Counted from the first letter of the stretch, positions 51,335 to 60,236 are shown. The stretch is 64,000 bases of DNA from Bog-756 sp963776225 (GCA_963776225.1 CAVZLL010000003.1:1116001-1180000); one strand, 5' to 3'. Numbers and translations: made by a program. Notes: generated by a model from the letters alone, not told the origin.

Positions 51335-53038
51335 TCAGGTGCCGGCGGAGGTCGGGTACCAGCCCGCCACCCGCCGGGCGAGCTCGCCGTGGGCCCGGTG
51401 CAGCGCCTGCAGGGCCTCGTCCCGGTCGCAGAGGCGGAAGGCCAGGGCGTCGCCGGGTGCCAACCGCCCGAGGACGGGGAGGTCGGCGGTGATCACGCAC
51501 GCGGCCACCGGGTAGCCGCCGACGGTCGCGTGGTCGGGGAGGAGCACGATCGGCAACCCGTCGGGGGGTACCTGGATGGCGCCGGTGACCATTCCGGTCG
51601 ACGGTGCCGCGGCGGTCGCCGGTAGCGCCTCGGACGCCTCGAGCCGGAGTCCGATCCGGTCGGAACCGCGCCCGACCCGCCAGACGGTACCGGTCAGTTG
51701 CTCGAGGAGTGCCGGGCGGACCGCGCGGGGTCCCCCGAGCACCCGCACCTCGGCGCCACCTGCGCGCCGGGACGTTGCCCCCTCCGGGGGCGGGGCGAGG
51801 GCGCCACGGACCGGTCCGGGCCGGCCGCGTGCGAGACGGTCCCCGATCCGGAGCGGTCCGGGTCCGAGGCCGGAGAGCAGGTCGGTGGCCCGCCCGCCGA
51901 TCACCGTCGGCGTCTCGAGACCTCCGGCGACGGCGAGGTAGGCGCGCAACCCGCGTCGGATCCGACCTACCGAGACGATCTGTCCGTCGGCCACCGGAAC
52001 GACCGTGTCGGCGCCGACCGGATGGCCGTCGAGGAGGACGTCGAACGCCCCGCGACCGGCCCCGACCACCGCCAGGTGGCCGCTCCCGACGACCCGCAGG
52101 ACCGGTCCCGCCGCGGTGCACTCGATGGCGGCGGCCGTGTCGGGATTGCCCACGAGCCGGTTGGCGAGGACGAGGCCCTCCGGGTCGGCCGCCCCGCCCC
52201 GCGGGACGCCCAGCGAGGCCACACCCCGCCGGCCCCCGTCCTGGACCAGGCTCAGGAACCCCGGATCGAGCACCTCGAGATGCCCACGACCGCCGGCGTC
52301 GAGCAGGGGGCGCCGGGCTGGGACGGGCGCGGTCGGCCGGGTCGAGGTCCCACCGGTCGCCACGGTCAGACCCACCCGGTCGCCGGGCCGCAGGAGGGCG
52401 TAGGGCGGCACGTCGGGGTCGAACACGGGGACCTCGGTCCGCCCGAGCAGATGCCAGCCGCCCGGGGTGGCACGCGGGTAGACCGAGGCGAAGCCGCCTC
52501 CGACCGCCACCGAGCCGGCCGGCACCGCGGTGCGGGGCGTGTCGCGGCGGGGGAGCGCGGCGAGCCCGGGCGGCAGGCCGGTGAGGTACGGGAACCCCGG
52601 CGCGAAGCCGATGAACGCGACCCGCAGCTCCGCCGCGGTCATCCACGCGACCACCTGGTCGGTCGAGCCGCCCACCGACGACGCCACCTCGTCGAGATCC
52701 TCTCCGTCGAAGACGACGGGGAGGAGGTGCGACCGGCCGGCGGTCGGGTCGCCCGAGCGGGAGTCCGGACGGTCACCTCGATCGGCTGCGATCTCCGCGA
52801 GCAGGTCACCCACCCATGTCGCGCAGCGATCGGGATCCACGTCGTCACCGGTGGGGTCCAGGAGCAGCACCACGTTGCCGAACCCGACGACCGCCTCTTC
52901 GACACCGGTCGGCGCCGTACCGCCGGCCACCCGGTCGGCCACCGCACGGGCAAGGCGGTGGGACTCCTCGACGCCGGTCGTCTCGGCGAATACCGCCCGG
53001 TCACCGAAGGCGGTGACCGGGCCCGGCGACGAGCTCAT
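51335..53038 (-). CDS. pxpBC: 5-oxoprolinase subunits B and C, fused (PxpB-PxpC)
   Basis: One 567-residue protein joins KipI/PxpB (about 1-230: FGDRAVFAET, AFIGFAPGFPYLTGLP, TPRTAVPAGSVAVGGGFASVYP, GGWHLLGRT) to KipA/PxpC (about 255-567: LEVLDPGFLSLVQDGGRRGVASLGVPRGGAADP, GLRAYLAVAGG, HATVGGYPVAACV). With PxpA it forms the ATP-dependent prokaryotic 5-oxoprolinase that opens pyroglutamate to glutamate. ATG 53038 overlaps the pxpA stop (ATGA). The two domains have also been called allophanate hydrolase or urea-amidolyase-related; the pxpA neighbour decides for oxoprolinase. Confidence 0.9.
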   Translation of the reverse strand: MSSSPGPVTAFGDRAVFAETTGVEESHRLARAVADRVAGGTAPTGVEEAVVGFGNVVLLLDPTGDDVDPDRCATWVGDLLAEIAADRGDRPDSRSGDPTAGRSHLLPVVFDGEDLDEVASSVGGSTDQVVAWMTAAELRVAFIGFAPGFPYLTGLPPGLAALPRRDTPRTAVPAGSVAVGGGFASVYPRATPGGWHLLGRTEVPVFDPDVPPYALLRPGDRVGLTVATGGTSTRPTAPVPARRPLLDAGGRGHLEVLDPGFLSLVQDGGRRGVASLGVPRGGAADPEGLVLANRLVGNPDTAAAIECTAAGPVLRVVGSGHLAVVGAGRGAFDVLLDGHPVGADTVVPVADGQIVSVGRIRRGLRAYLAVAGGLETPTVIGGRATDLLSGLGPGPLRIGDRLARGRPGPVRGALAPPPEGATSRRAGGAEVRVLGGPRAVRPALLEQLTGTVWRVGRGSDRIGLRLEASEALPATAAAPSTGMVTGAIQVPPDGLPIVLLPDHATVGGYPVAACVITADLPVLGRLAPGDALAFRLCDRDEALQALHRAHGELARRVAGWYPTSAGT

Positions 53039-53796
53039 CCCCTCGGTGACGGAGCGAACGCGCGCACCGCCACCCCGGCCTGCTCCAGGGCCTCCCGGAC
53101 CGCTCGTGCGGCCGGACCTGCATCCGGCGAGTCGCCGTGGACGCACAGCGTCTCGACGGGCTGCTCCACCCAGCGTCCCCCCACGGTGACGATGCCGCCC
53201 CGCTGCACCAGCGAGAGGGCACGGGCGGCCACCTCCGCCTCCTCGCGGACGACCGCGCCGGGCAGGTCACGCGGGGCGAGCCGGCCGTCGTCGCCGTAGG
53301 CGCGGTCCGGGAAGCCCTCGGCCACGACCCGCAGTCCGGCTCGGCGGGCCGGTCCCTCGACCGCGCCACCCGGAGGCGCCACGAGCGCACCGCAGCGCGG
53401 TCCGAGCACGTCGACCACCACGGCCGCGACCTCCGGGTCGGTCGCCATCCGGTGGTAGAGCGCGCCGTGCGGTTTGGCGAAGACCACCGCGGCGCCCACC
53501 GCACCGGACTCCTCGACCAGCGCGGCCCACTGCTCGAGGAGGTCGGCGGCGAGACGATCGTTGGCGACCTCGCGGTGCCGCCGGCCGAACCCGGCCCGGT
53601 CGCGGTACGAGAGGTGCGCGCCGATGGACACCCCGTGCTCGAGGCACGCCTCCGCGGCGGCACGCATCACCGAGCGGTTGCCGGCGTGGAACCCGCAGGC
53701 GATGCTGGCACTGGTGACAGCGCCGAGCACCGCCCGGTCCCGGGCGGTCCACCGGTCGCCCTCCGCCATGTCGGCGTTGAGGTCCACTGACGGCAC
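53035..53796 (-). CDS. pxpA: 5-oxoprolinase subunit A (LamB/YcsF family)
   Basis: Catalytic lactam-hydrolysing subunit of 5-oxoprolinase, 253 residues. Family signatures: SVDLNADMAEGD at the N-terminus, ASIACGFHAGNRSVM, GAHLSYRDRAGFGRR, KPHGALYHRM, EGFPDRAYGDDGRL, and the C-terminal CVHGDSPDA. GTG 53796 matches the family start. On the minus strand GATACT lies 6 nt upstream. It is divergent from mihF. Confidence 0.93.
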   Translation of the reverse strand: MPSVDLNADMAEGDRWTARDRAVLGAVTSASIACGFHAGNRSVMRAAAEACLEHGVSIGAHLSYRDRAGFGRRHREVANDRLAADLLEQWAALVEESGAVGAAVVFAKPHGALYHRMATDPEVAAVVVDVLGPRCGALVAPPGGAVEGPARRAGLRVVAEGFPDRAYGDDGRLAPRDLPGAVVREEAEVAARALSLVQRGGIVTVGGRWVEQPVETLCVHGDSPDAGPAARAVREALEQAGVAVRAFAPSPRG

Positions 53797-53802
53797 GACT
53801 CC

Positions 53803-53808
53803 AGTATC
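53803..53808 (-). promoter_or_regulatory. Possible leaderless-type -10 of pxpA
   Basis: On the minus strand GATACT (consensus TANNNT, first base off) is followed by 6 nt and GTG 53796. Confidence 0.4.
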
Positions 53809-53856
53809 GGTGATCGACGGGGTACCGGCCGGCCGGACCGGGCCCGCGGAGCCCGG

Positions 53857-53885
53857 ATGACCCGGCGGCCCGGAGGCGCTATCGT
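53857..53885 (+). promoter_or_regulatory. Promoter of mihF
   Basis: ATGACC (53857-53862, similar to the TTGACN -35), a 17-bp spacer and TATCGT (53880-53885), followed by 7 nt and ATG 53893. The leaderless spacing selects ATG 53893 over GTG 53857. Confidence 0.55.
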
Positions 53886-53892
53886 TCCGACC

Positions 53893-54210
53893 ATGCCGCA
53901 ACCTCCTGCACTCACGCCCGAACAGCGCCAGGCCGCCCTGGCAAAGGCAGCCAAGGTCCGCCGTGAGCGAGCCGAAGTCAAAGAGAGGCTCAAGCTCGGC
54001 TCGATCAACCTTTCCGAATTGCTGACCATGGCGGACGACGACGAGACGGTCGGCAAGATGAAGGTGCTCTCGGTCCTCGAGTCCCTTCCCGGTCTCGGCA
54101 AGGTGAAGGCGCGCCGGCTCATGGACACGGTGGGGATCTCGGAGAGTCGCCGACTCCAGGGACTCGGCTCGAACCAACGAGAGGCGCTTCTCCGCGAGAC
54201 CGCCCGCTGA
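53893..54210 (+). CDS. mihF: Integration host factor, actinobacterial type (mIHF)
   Basis: DNA-bending nucleoid protein of 105 residues, unrelated to HU-type IHF. ALTPEQRQAALAKAAKVRRERAEVKERLK forms the long N-terminal helix, and LPGLGKVKARRLMDTVGIS is the helix-two-turn-helix that inserts into DNA. It is essential in mycobacteria. The order mihF-gmk-rpoZ is strongly conserved in actinobacteria. Confidence 0.96.
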   Translation: MPQPPALTPEQRQAALAKAAKVRRERAEVKERLKLGSINLSELLTMADDDETVGKMKVLSVLESLPGLGKVKARRLMDTVGISESRRLQGLGSNQREALLRETAR

Positions 54211-54254
54211 GTCGGGCGGCTCGGGAACCGACTGCTCCCCGATCCGACTCCCAG

Positions 54255-54800
54255 GTGTTCGTCCTCTTCGGCCCCGGGGGAGCCGGCAAGGGGACCATCG
54301 CCTCCCGGCTGGTGGCCGAGGATGCCAGCCTCCGCCTGAGCCGGTCGTGGACCACCCGCCCACGCCGGCCCGGTGAGCCCGAGGACGCCTACGTGTTCGT
54401 CGACCGCCCGGTCTTCGAGGCCCGACGGGCCGCCGGCGGGTTCTTCGAATGGGCGGAGTACCTCGGGAACCTCTACGGGACGCCGACCGTCGAACCGCGA
54501 CCCGGACACGATCTGCTGCTCGAGATCGATCTCCAGGGGGCCCGGCAGGTGCGGGCGCTGCGCCCCGATGCGACGCTGATCCTGCTGCTCCCCCCCTCGG
54601 TCGACGTGCAGATCGAGCGGATGCGCTCCCGGGGCGACGACCAGGCCCACATCGCCCGCAGGCTGTCGGAGGGGGCGGAGGAGGAGCGGTCCGGACGTGA
54701 GATCGCCGACCACGTGGTGGTCAATCGCACGGTCGACCAGGCCGCTGCCGAGGTGGCCGGTATACTGGAGCGTCGCCGCACCACCCGGACCGCGGGGTAG
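54255..54800 (+). CDS. gmk: Guanylate kinase
   Basis: Phosphorylates GMP to GDP. The P-loop is GPGGAGKGT (residues 6-14), with Gly in place of the usual Ser of GPSG. SWTTRPRRPGEPEDAYVFV and the GMP-binding EWAEYLGNLYGTP follow; the lid (RRLSEGAEEE) is C-terminal. GTG 54255 is the only start available in frame and leaves a very short N-terminus; 181 residues. Its 3' end contains a promoter-like TATACT for rpoZ. Confidence 0.93.
   Translation: MFVLFGPGGAGKGTIASRLVAEDASLRLSRSWTTRPRRPGEPEDAYVFVDRPVFEARRAAGGFFEWAEYLGNLYGTPTVEPRPGHDLLLEIDLQGARQVRALRPDATLILLLPPSVDVQIERMRSRGDDQAHIARRLSEGAEEERSGREIADHVVVNRTVDQAAAEVAGILERRRTTRTAG
54761..54766 (+). promoter_or_regulatory. Putative internal -10 for rpoZ
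   Basis: TATACT inside the last codons of gmk. A start near 54773 would give rpoZ a leader of about 100 nt. Confidence 0.4.
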
Positions 54801-54875
54801 GCCGCGCGCCGGACCGCCGGACGCAAGGGACGGGGCGGGCGACACCGACGCCGACGAGATGTCAGAAGGATCGTG

Positions 54876-55244
54876 ATGGCCCAGAACCAGACCACCCTGA
54901 TGGACCCGCCGATCGAGGACCTCCTCGACAAGGTCGACTCGAAGTTCACCCTCGTCGCCCTCGCGTCCCGCCGGGCGCGTCAGGTCAACAGCTACTACAA
55001 CTCCTTGGGCGAGGGGCTCGGCGTGGTGGTGCCGCCCCAGGTGGCCTCTGCGTCGGGCAAGCCGCTCTCGATCGCCTTCGAGGAGGTCGCCGAGGGCAAG
55101 GCGACCTACTCGCGACCCGATCCGGAGGAGCTGGCTCGGGCGGAAGCGGCCGCCCTGGCGCTCCTCGAGGGAGAGGGCACGGAGGGAGAGGCGACCGAGG
55201 CGGTCGAGGCCGCGGAGACCTCGCCGCCGGAGACGATCGTCTAG
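54876..55244 (+). CDS. rpoZ: RNA polymerase omega subunit
   Basis: Assists beta' folding and ppGpp binding. Conserved core: PPIEDLLDKVDSKFTLVALASRRARQVNSYYNSLGEG, KPLSIAFEEVAEGKATY. A Glu/Ala-rich C-terminal tail of about 40 residues extends it to 122 residues. ATG 54876 is preferred over GTG 54873 because AGAAGGA is 5 nt away. Confidence 0.96.
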   Translation: MAQNQTTLMDPPIEDLLDKVDSKFTLVALASRRARQVNSYYNSLGEGLGVVVPPQVASASGKPLSIAFEEVAEGKATYSRPDPEELARAEAAALALLEGEGTEGEATEAVEAAETSPPETIV

Positions 55245-55296
55245 CAGGCGTATCCGGACCGCGGCGCGGCCGGGTACTCCGACCGGGGGGTGGGTC

Positions 55297-56642
55297 GTGG
55301 CAGAGCCGAGTCGCGGCGACGGGGCGCAACCGGACGGCCTCTGGGACGGCCGCACGCCGTTCGTGGTGCTCGGTGTGTCCGCGGGCATCGCCGCGTACAA
55401 GGCCGTCGAGGTCTGTCGCCGCCTGGTCGATGCAGGGATCCACGTCGCACCGGTGCTGACCGATCGGGCGACCCGGTTCGTGGGCCGGGCCACCTTCGAC
55501 GCGCTCGGCTCCGAGCCCACCCAGACCAGTGTCTGGGACGAGGCGTCACCCATCCCGCACACCCGGCTCGGCCGTGCCTGTGATCTGGTGGTGGTCGCGC
55601 CTGCGACCGCCGATCTGCTCGCCCGGTACGCAGCGGGACTCGCCGACGATCTGCTCACCGCAACCCTGGTGGCGACTGCCGCCCCGGTCGTGGTGTGCCC
55701 GGCGATGCACACCGAGATGTGGGAGCACCCGTCGGTCCGTCACAACCTCGAGGTGCTGACCTCCCGCGGGGTGACCGTGATCCCGCCCGAGGAGGGCCGC
55801 CTCGCCGGCGGGGACGTGGGAGCCGGGCGGATGGCCGAACCTCCGGTGATCGTCGCCGCGGTGCTCGAGCTGCTCGGGGGGGACTCCCGGGCGGCCCCCG
55901 ACGCGGGACGCGATCGGGGAAGGGCGCCCCCGGCGGCAGCAGGTCCCGCCTGGCAGGTGTGCGGGTGGTGGTCTCGGCGGGCGGGACCCGGGAGCCGATC
56001 GACCCGGTCCGCTTCATCACCAACCGGTCGTCGGGAAAGCAGGGTCACGCCCTGGCCGCCGCGGCCCGACGGCGCGGGGCGGAGGTCGTCCTGGTGACCG
56101 CGAGCCACCTGGGGGGACCGCCGGGGGTCACCGTCGACCGGGTGGAGACCGCCGCCGAGATGGAGTCGGCAATGCTGGCCCGTGCCGCAGACGCGGACGT
56201 GGTGGTCATGGCCGCCGCGGTGGCCGACTTCCGCCCGGCCTCGGCCGCGGGGACCAAGCTGCACAAGGCGGACGGGATCCCCGACCTGGTGCTCGAGGCG
56301 ACCCCCGACATCCTCGCCGAGCTCGGGCGGCGGCGTCGCCGCGGCCAGGTGCTGGTCGGATTCGCTGCGGAGACCGACCTGCTCCCCGAGCGGGCCCGGG
56401 CGAAGCTGGCCGGCAAGAAGGTCGATCTGATGGTGGCCAACGACGTCTCGGCGGACGGGGTGGGGTTCGACCACGACACCAACCAGGTGACCATCTTCGG
56501 CGCCGACGGTTCGGTCGAGGCGGTGCCCCTGGCCAGCAAGGACATGGTGGCCGACGCCGTGTTGGATAGGGTGTGCGCGCTGTTGTCCCCGGAGGGCCGG
56601 GGTCCCGACGACCGAACGGAAGAATGGACCACCTGTGAGTAG
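55297..56642 (+). CDS. coaBC: CoaBC, bifunctional phosphopantothenoylcysteine synthetase/decarboxylase (frameshifted in this sequence)
   Basis: Two steps of coenzyme A synthesis. The N-terminal flavoprotein decarboxylase (GVSAGIAAYKAVEVCRRL, VVAPATADLLARYAAGLADDLL, PAMHTEMWEHP) is in the frame starting at GTG 55297 and holds up to AVLELLGG. The CoaB synthetase (RVVVSAGGTREPIDPVRFITNRSSGKQG, VANDVS, FDHDTNQVTIF) is in the next frame, which ends at 56642. The break lies between 55876 and 55950. A G7 tract at 55876-55882 is the best site, and one added G rejoins them through a Gly/Arg-rich linker. CoaBC is essential in many actinobacteria, so a read error is likely. Overlaps metK by 8 bp. Confidence 0.88.
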
Positions 56643-57831
56643 CCGATACACCTTCACCTCGGAGTCGGTGACCGAGGGCCATCCGGACAAGATGGCGGAC
56701 CAGATCTCCGACGCGGTGCTCGACGCGATGCTGGCCGACGACCCGGACAGCCGGGTTGCGTGCGAGACCTTGTTGACCACCGGCCTGGTGCTGGTCGCGG
56801 GGGAGATCACCACCACGACCTACGTGGACATCCCGAAGCTGGTGCGCCAGACGGTGCTCGACATCGGCTACGACGACGACGCCTACGGAATCGACGGGAA
56901 CACCTGCGGGGTGATCGTCTCGTTGGACGAGCAATCACCCGACATCGGGCAGGGTGTGGACAAGGCCTTCGAGGTCCGGGCGGGCACCGGAGGCGAGGAT
57001 CAGCTCAACGCGCAGGGCGCCGGGGACCAGGGGATGATGTTCGGCTACGCGTGCGACGAGACCCCGGACCTGATGCCCCTTCCGGTGTGGCTCGCCCACC
57101 GGCTGGCCCAGCGACTCGCCCAGGTCCGCCGCGTCGGCACGCTGCCCTATCTCCGTCCCGACGGCAAGACCCAGGTCAGTGTCGGCTACGAGGACGGGCG
57201 CCCGGTGGCCCTCGAGACGGTGCTCATCTCGACCCAGCACGATCCGGGCATCGACCTCGAGACCCTGCTGCTGCCCGATCTGCGGAACAACGTGATCCAG
57301 CCGCTGCTCCCGCCGCAGCTGGACGTCTCCGGGCTCCGGGTCCTGGCCAACCCGACCGGCGTCTTCGAGCTGGGCGGTCCGCACGCCGATACCGGTCTGA
57401 CCGGGCGCAAGATCATCGTCGACACCTACGGCGGGATGGCCCGCCACGGCGGTGGCGCGTTCTCGGGCAAGGATCCGTCCAAGGTCGACCGCTCGGCGGC
57501 GTATGCGGCCCGCTGGGTGGCCAAGAACCTGGTGGCTGCCGGAGCGGCCACCCGCTGCGAGGTCCAGGTGGCCTACGCCATCGGGGTCGCCCGGCCGGTG
57601 TCCGTGCTCGTCGAGACCTTCGGCACCGAGCGCACCGACCCGGTCCAGATCTCCCGGGTGGTCGACGAGGTCTTCGACCTGCGCCCGGCCGCCATCGTGC
57701 GCGATCTCGATCTCAAGCGCCCGATCTACCGCAAGACGGCGGCCTACGGCCACTTCGGGCGCTCGGAAAAGGAGTTCACCTGGGAGGACACCTCCCGGGC
57801 CGACGACGTCAAGCAGGCGCTCGGACTCTGA
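56635..57831 (+). CDS. metK: S-adenosylmethionine synthetase
   Basis: Condenses methionine and ATP to SAM. TFTSESVTEGHPDKMADQISDAVLDAML, the active-site GAGDQGMMFGYA, RPDGKTQVSVGY, and GGMARHGGGAFSGKDPSKVDRSAAYAAR are canonical. The product has 398 residues from GTG 56635. No SAM riboswitch fits because the gene overlaps coaBC. Confidence 0.97.
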   Translation: MSSRYTFTSESVTEGHPDKMADQISDAVLDAMLADDPDSRVACETLLTTGLVLVAGEITTTTYVDIPKLVRQTVLDIGYDDDAYGIDGNTCGVIVSLDEQSPDIGQGVDKAFEVRAGTGGEDQLNAQGAGDQGMMFGYACDETPDLMPLPVWLAHRLAQRLAQVRRVGTLPYLRPDGKTQVSVGYEDGRPVALETVLISTQHDPGIDLETLLLPDLRNNVIQPLLPPQLDVSGLRVLANPTGVFELGGPHADTGLTGRKIIVDTYGGMARHGGGAFSGKDPSKVDRSAAYAARWVAKNLVAAGAATRCEVQVAYAIGVARPVSVLVETFGTERTDPVQISRVVDEVFDLRPAAIVRDLDLKRPIYRKTAAYGHFGRSEKEFTWEDTSRADDVKQALGL

Positions 57832-57881
57832 GCGGCGGCTCCGCCACTCCCGCGCCGGCCGCGGAGGGGCCGCCCCGCCGT

Positions 57882-59645
57882 GTGGTGCGGGTGGCGCCCG
57901 ACGTCCCCGCCATCCACCGCCGGTTCGACTACGCGGTGCCGGCGGCCCTGGAACCCGCGGTCACGGTTGGCGCCCGGGTGCGGATCGGACTCCACGGGCG
58001 CCGGGTCGGTGGGTGGGTCGTCGAGGACGGGGTGACCCCGACCGCCGGGGTGCTGACCAAGGACCTGGCCGGGTCGAGCGGTCTCGGCCCCCCGCCGACG
58101 GTGGTCGCGCTGGCCGAGTGGGCGGCATGGCGGTGGGCCGGCCCGCTCACCTCGTTCCTCGGGACCGCGTCTCCGGACCGGGTGGTGCGCTCGCTCGGGC
58201 CGCCGGCAACCGGTGCGCCGGGTCGGCCTCCGGCCTCTCCCGGAGGGGGCGCGGTCGCCCTGGTGGGCGAGGTCCTGGACGGTGGCGGCCCGGCGGTCGT
58301 CCGGCTGGCTCCCGCGCTCGACGCCGGTCGGATCGTGCTCGAGGTCGTCCACCGGCTCGGCCCCGCCGGCGTCCTCGTCGTGGCGGCCTCCCGGACCCGG
58401 GTCGTCGGACTCGCCGGCCGGCTCCGTGCGGCCGGCGTGCCGGTGGCGGTCCTCCCCGACGAGTGGGCCCTGGCGCGACGCGGGACGACCGCCGTGGTCG
58501 GCACCCGCCGGGCGGCATGGGCGCCGCTCGAGCGGGTACGCGCGGTCGTCGTGCTCGACGCGCACGACGAGGCCCACCGCGAGGAGCGGGCGCCGACCTG
58601 GTCGGCGGTCGACGTGGTGCTCGAGCGCGGGCGACGCGACGCCGCCCCGGTCGTGCTGGTGAGCCCCTGTCCGCCGGTGACACTCCTCGGGGTCGCACGG
58701 TCGGTGACCACCGACCGTGCGGTGGAGCGCAGCGGCTGGCCGCGGGTCGAGGTGGTCGACCGCGCCGGAGACGATCCGAGGACGGGACTCTTCTCCGAAC
58801 GGCTGGTCGCAGCGGGCCGCGCCGAGCTCGGCCGGGCCGGCGGCCGGGTGGTCTGCGTGCTCAACCGCACCGGGAGGGTCAAGCTGCTGGCCTGTTCCGC
58901 CTGTGGCGTGCTCGCCCGCTGCACCCGCTGCGGTGGCGCGGTGGGCCAGGCGGACCGGAGCGACCGGCTCTCCTGCCGGAGGTGCGGCGAGACCCGCCCG
59001 GCACTGTGCGCGGCGTGCGACTCGACCCGTCTCAAGACCCTCCGGATCGGCGTGGGCAGGGCGGCCGAGGAGCTGGCGGCCCTGCTCGGCACCGGGTGCG
59101 TCGAGATCACCGCCACGGCAACCGAGGACGCCGTGTCCGAGACCACCCGGCTGGTCGTCGGCACCGAGGCGGCGCTCCACCGGGTCGAGCACGCCGGCCT
59201 GGTGGCGTTCCTGGACTTCGACCAGCACCTGCTGGCGCCGCGGTTCGCCGCCAGCGAGCAGGCCCTCGCCCTCCTGGCCCGCGCCGCCCGGGTGGTCGGC
59301 GCGCGGTCCTCGGGTGGACGGGTGCTCGTCCAGACCAGGCTCCCCCGGCACGAGGTCCTGCAGGCCGCCGCGCAGGCCGACCCGGAGCTGGTGGCCGCAC
59401 CGGAGCGGGACCTTCGCCGCCGACTCGGTCTCCCTCCCTTCGGTGCGCTCGCACTCCTCTCCGGTCCCGGTGCGGAGGCCTACGCCGCCGGGCTCGCGGG
59501 GGTCGGCGATCTGGAGGTCTCCCCGCTGGACGCCGACCGGTACCTGGTCAGGGCCGCCGATCACGCCGCCCTCGCCGACGGGCTGGGCTCGGTGGCCCGC
59601 CCGCACGAGCGGCTGCGGGTCGAGGTCGACCCGGTCGACGTCTGA
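57882..59645 (+). CDS. priA: Primosomal protein N' PriA, helicase-deficient actinobacterial type
   Basis: Replication-restart protein. The N-terminal DNA-binding domain starts with RVAPDVPAIHRRFDYAVP. Zinc cysteines are clear (CSACGVLARCTRCGG, CRRCGETRPALCAACDS). The usual Walker A (GxTGSGKT) and DEEH box are absent: the corresponding region reads RIVLEVVHRLGPAG and VLDAHDEAH. Such ATPase-degenerate PriA is described in actinobacteria, where it may be a loader only. GTG 57882 gives 587 residues; CTG 57828, overlapping the metK stop, is an alternative upstream start. Confidence 0.87.
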   Translation: MVRVAPDVPAIHRRFDYAVPAALEPAVTVGARVRIGLHGRRVGGWVVEDGVTPTAGVLTKDLAGSSGLGPPPTVVALAEWAAWRWAGPLTSFLGTASPDRVVRSLGPPATGAPGRPPASPGGGAVALVGEVLDGGGPAVVRLAPALDAGRIVLEVVHRLGPAGVLVVAASRTRVVGLAGRLRAAGVPVAVLPDEWALARRGTTAVVGTRRAAWAPLERVRAVVVLDAHDEAHREERAPTWSAVDVVLERGRRDAAPVVLVSPCPPVTLLGVARSVTTDRAVERSGWPRVEVVDRAGDDPRTGLFSERLVAAGRAELGRAGGRVVCVLNRTGRVKLLACSACGVLARCTRCGGAVGQADRSDRLSCRRCGETRPALCAACDSTRLKTLRIGVGRAAEELAALLGTGCVEITATATEDAVSETTRLVVGTEAALHRVEHAGLVAFLDFDQHLLAPRFAASEQALALLARAARVVGARSSGGRVLVQTRLPRHEVLQAAAQADPELVAAPERDLRRRLGLPPFGALALLSGPGAEAYAAGLAGVGDLEVSPLDADRYLVRAADHAALADGLGSVARPHERLRVEVDPVDV

Positions 59646-59678
59646 GCAGCGACGAGACGACACGTGGGTACCGTCCCG

Positions 59679-59684
59679 TAGAAT
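59679..59684 (+). promoter_or_regulatory. Leaderless-type -10 of def
   Basis: TAGAAT is followed by 6 nt and ATG 59691, which supports that start over GTG 59688. Confidence 0.6.
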
Positions 59685-59690
59685 GGTGTG

Positions 59691-60236
59691 ATGCCCGCCT
59701 ACTCCGTGCGCACCTACGGCGACCCGGTCCTCCGACAGGTCGCCCGCGAGGTCGACCACGTCGACGGCGCGCTGGCCAAGCTGGTCGACGACATGGTCGA
59801 GACCATGTACGCGTCGGAGGGGGCCGGACTCGCCGCTCCCCAGGTCGGGGTGCAGAAGCGGGTCTTCGTGTACGACGTGGGGGAGGGACCCGAGGCGATC
59901 ATCAACCCCGAGATCGTCGAGTCGGAGGGGGACTGGTACCACGACGAGGGCTGTCTCTCCATCCCCGGGCTGCGTCTCGGGATCGTCCGACCCCGCCGGG
60001 TGCACCTGCGCGGGCTCGATCTCGACGGGAACGAGCGGTCGCTCGACGGCGACGAGTTCCTCGGTCGGGTCTTCCAGCACGAGGTCGATCATCTCGACGG
60101 GGTGCTCATGCTCGAACGGCTCGGCGACGACATGCGCAAGCAGGCGCTGCGCGTGCTCCGCGACCGCGCCCTCGGCCTCGACACCTCGGCCATGGAGGCC
60201 AAGCTGGTCTCGGCCGGCAGCGACCGCGAGGTCTGA
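59691..60236 (+). CDS. def: Peptide deformylase
   Basis: Metal-dependent removal of the N-formyl group from nascent proteins. The three motifs are GAGLAAPQVG, DEGCLSIPG (metal Cys) and FQHEVDHLDG (two metal His and Glu). The product has 181 residues. Together with fmt downstream it covers both ends of the formyl-methionine cycle. Confidence 0.97.
   Translation: MPAYSVRTYGDPVLRQVAREVDHVDGALAKLVDDMVETMYASEGAGLAAPQVGVQKRVFVYDVGEGPEAIINPEIVESEGDWYHDEGCLSIPGLRLGIVRPRRVHLRGLDLDGNERSLDGDEFLGRVFQHEVDHLDGVLMLERLGDDMRKQALRVLRDRALGLDTSAMEAKLVSAGSDREV

Noticed and set aside
56580..56635. SAM riboswitch before metK
   Set aside because: metK overlaps coaBC, leaving no untranslated leader for an aptamer.
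57828..57830. CTGA overlap as a general start signal for priA (and ribD at 61969)
   Set aside because: Stops preceded by C are very common in GC-rich genes, and both genes have adequate standard starts; only pgeF, and possibly rpe, really need a CTG start.
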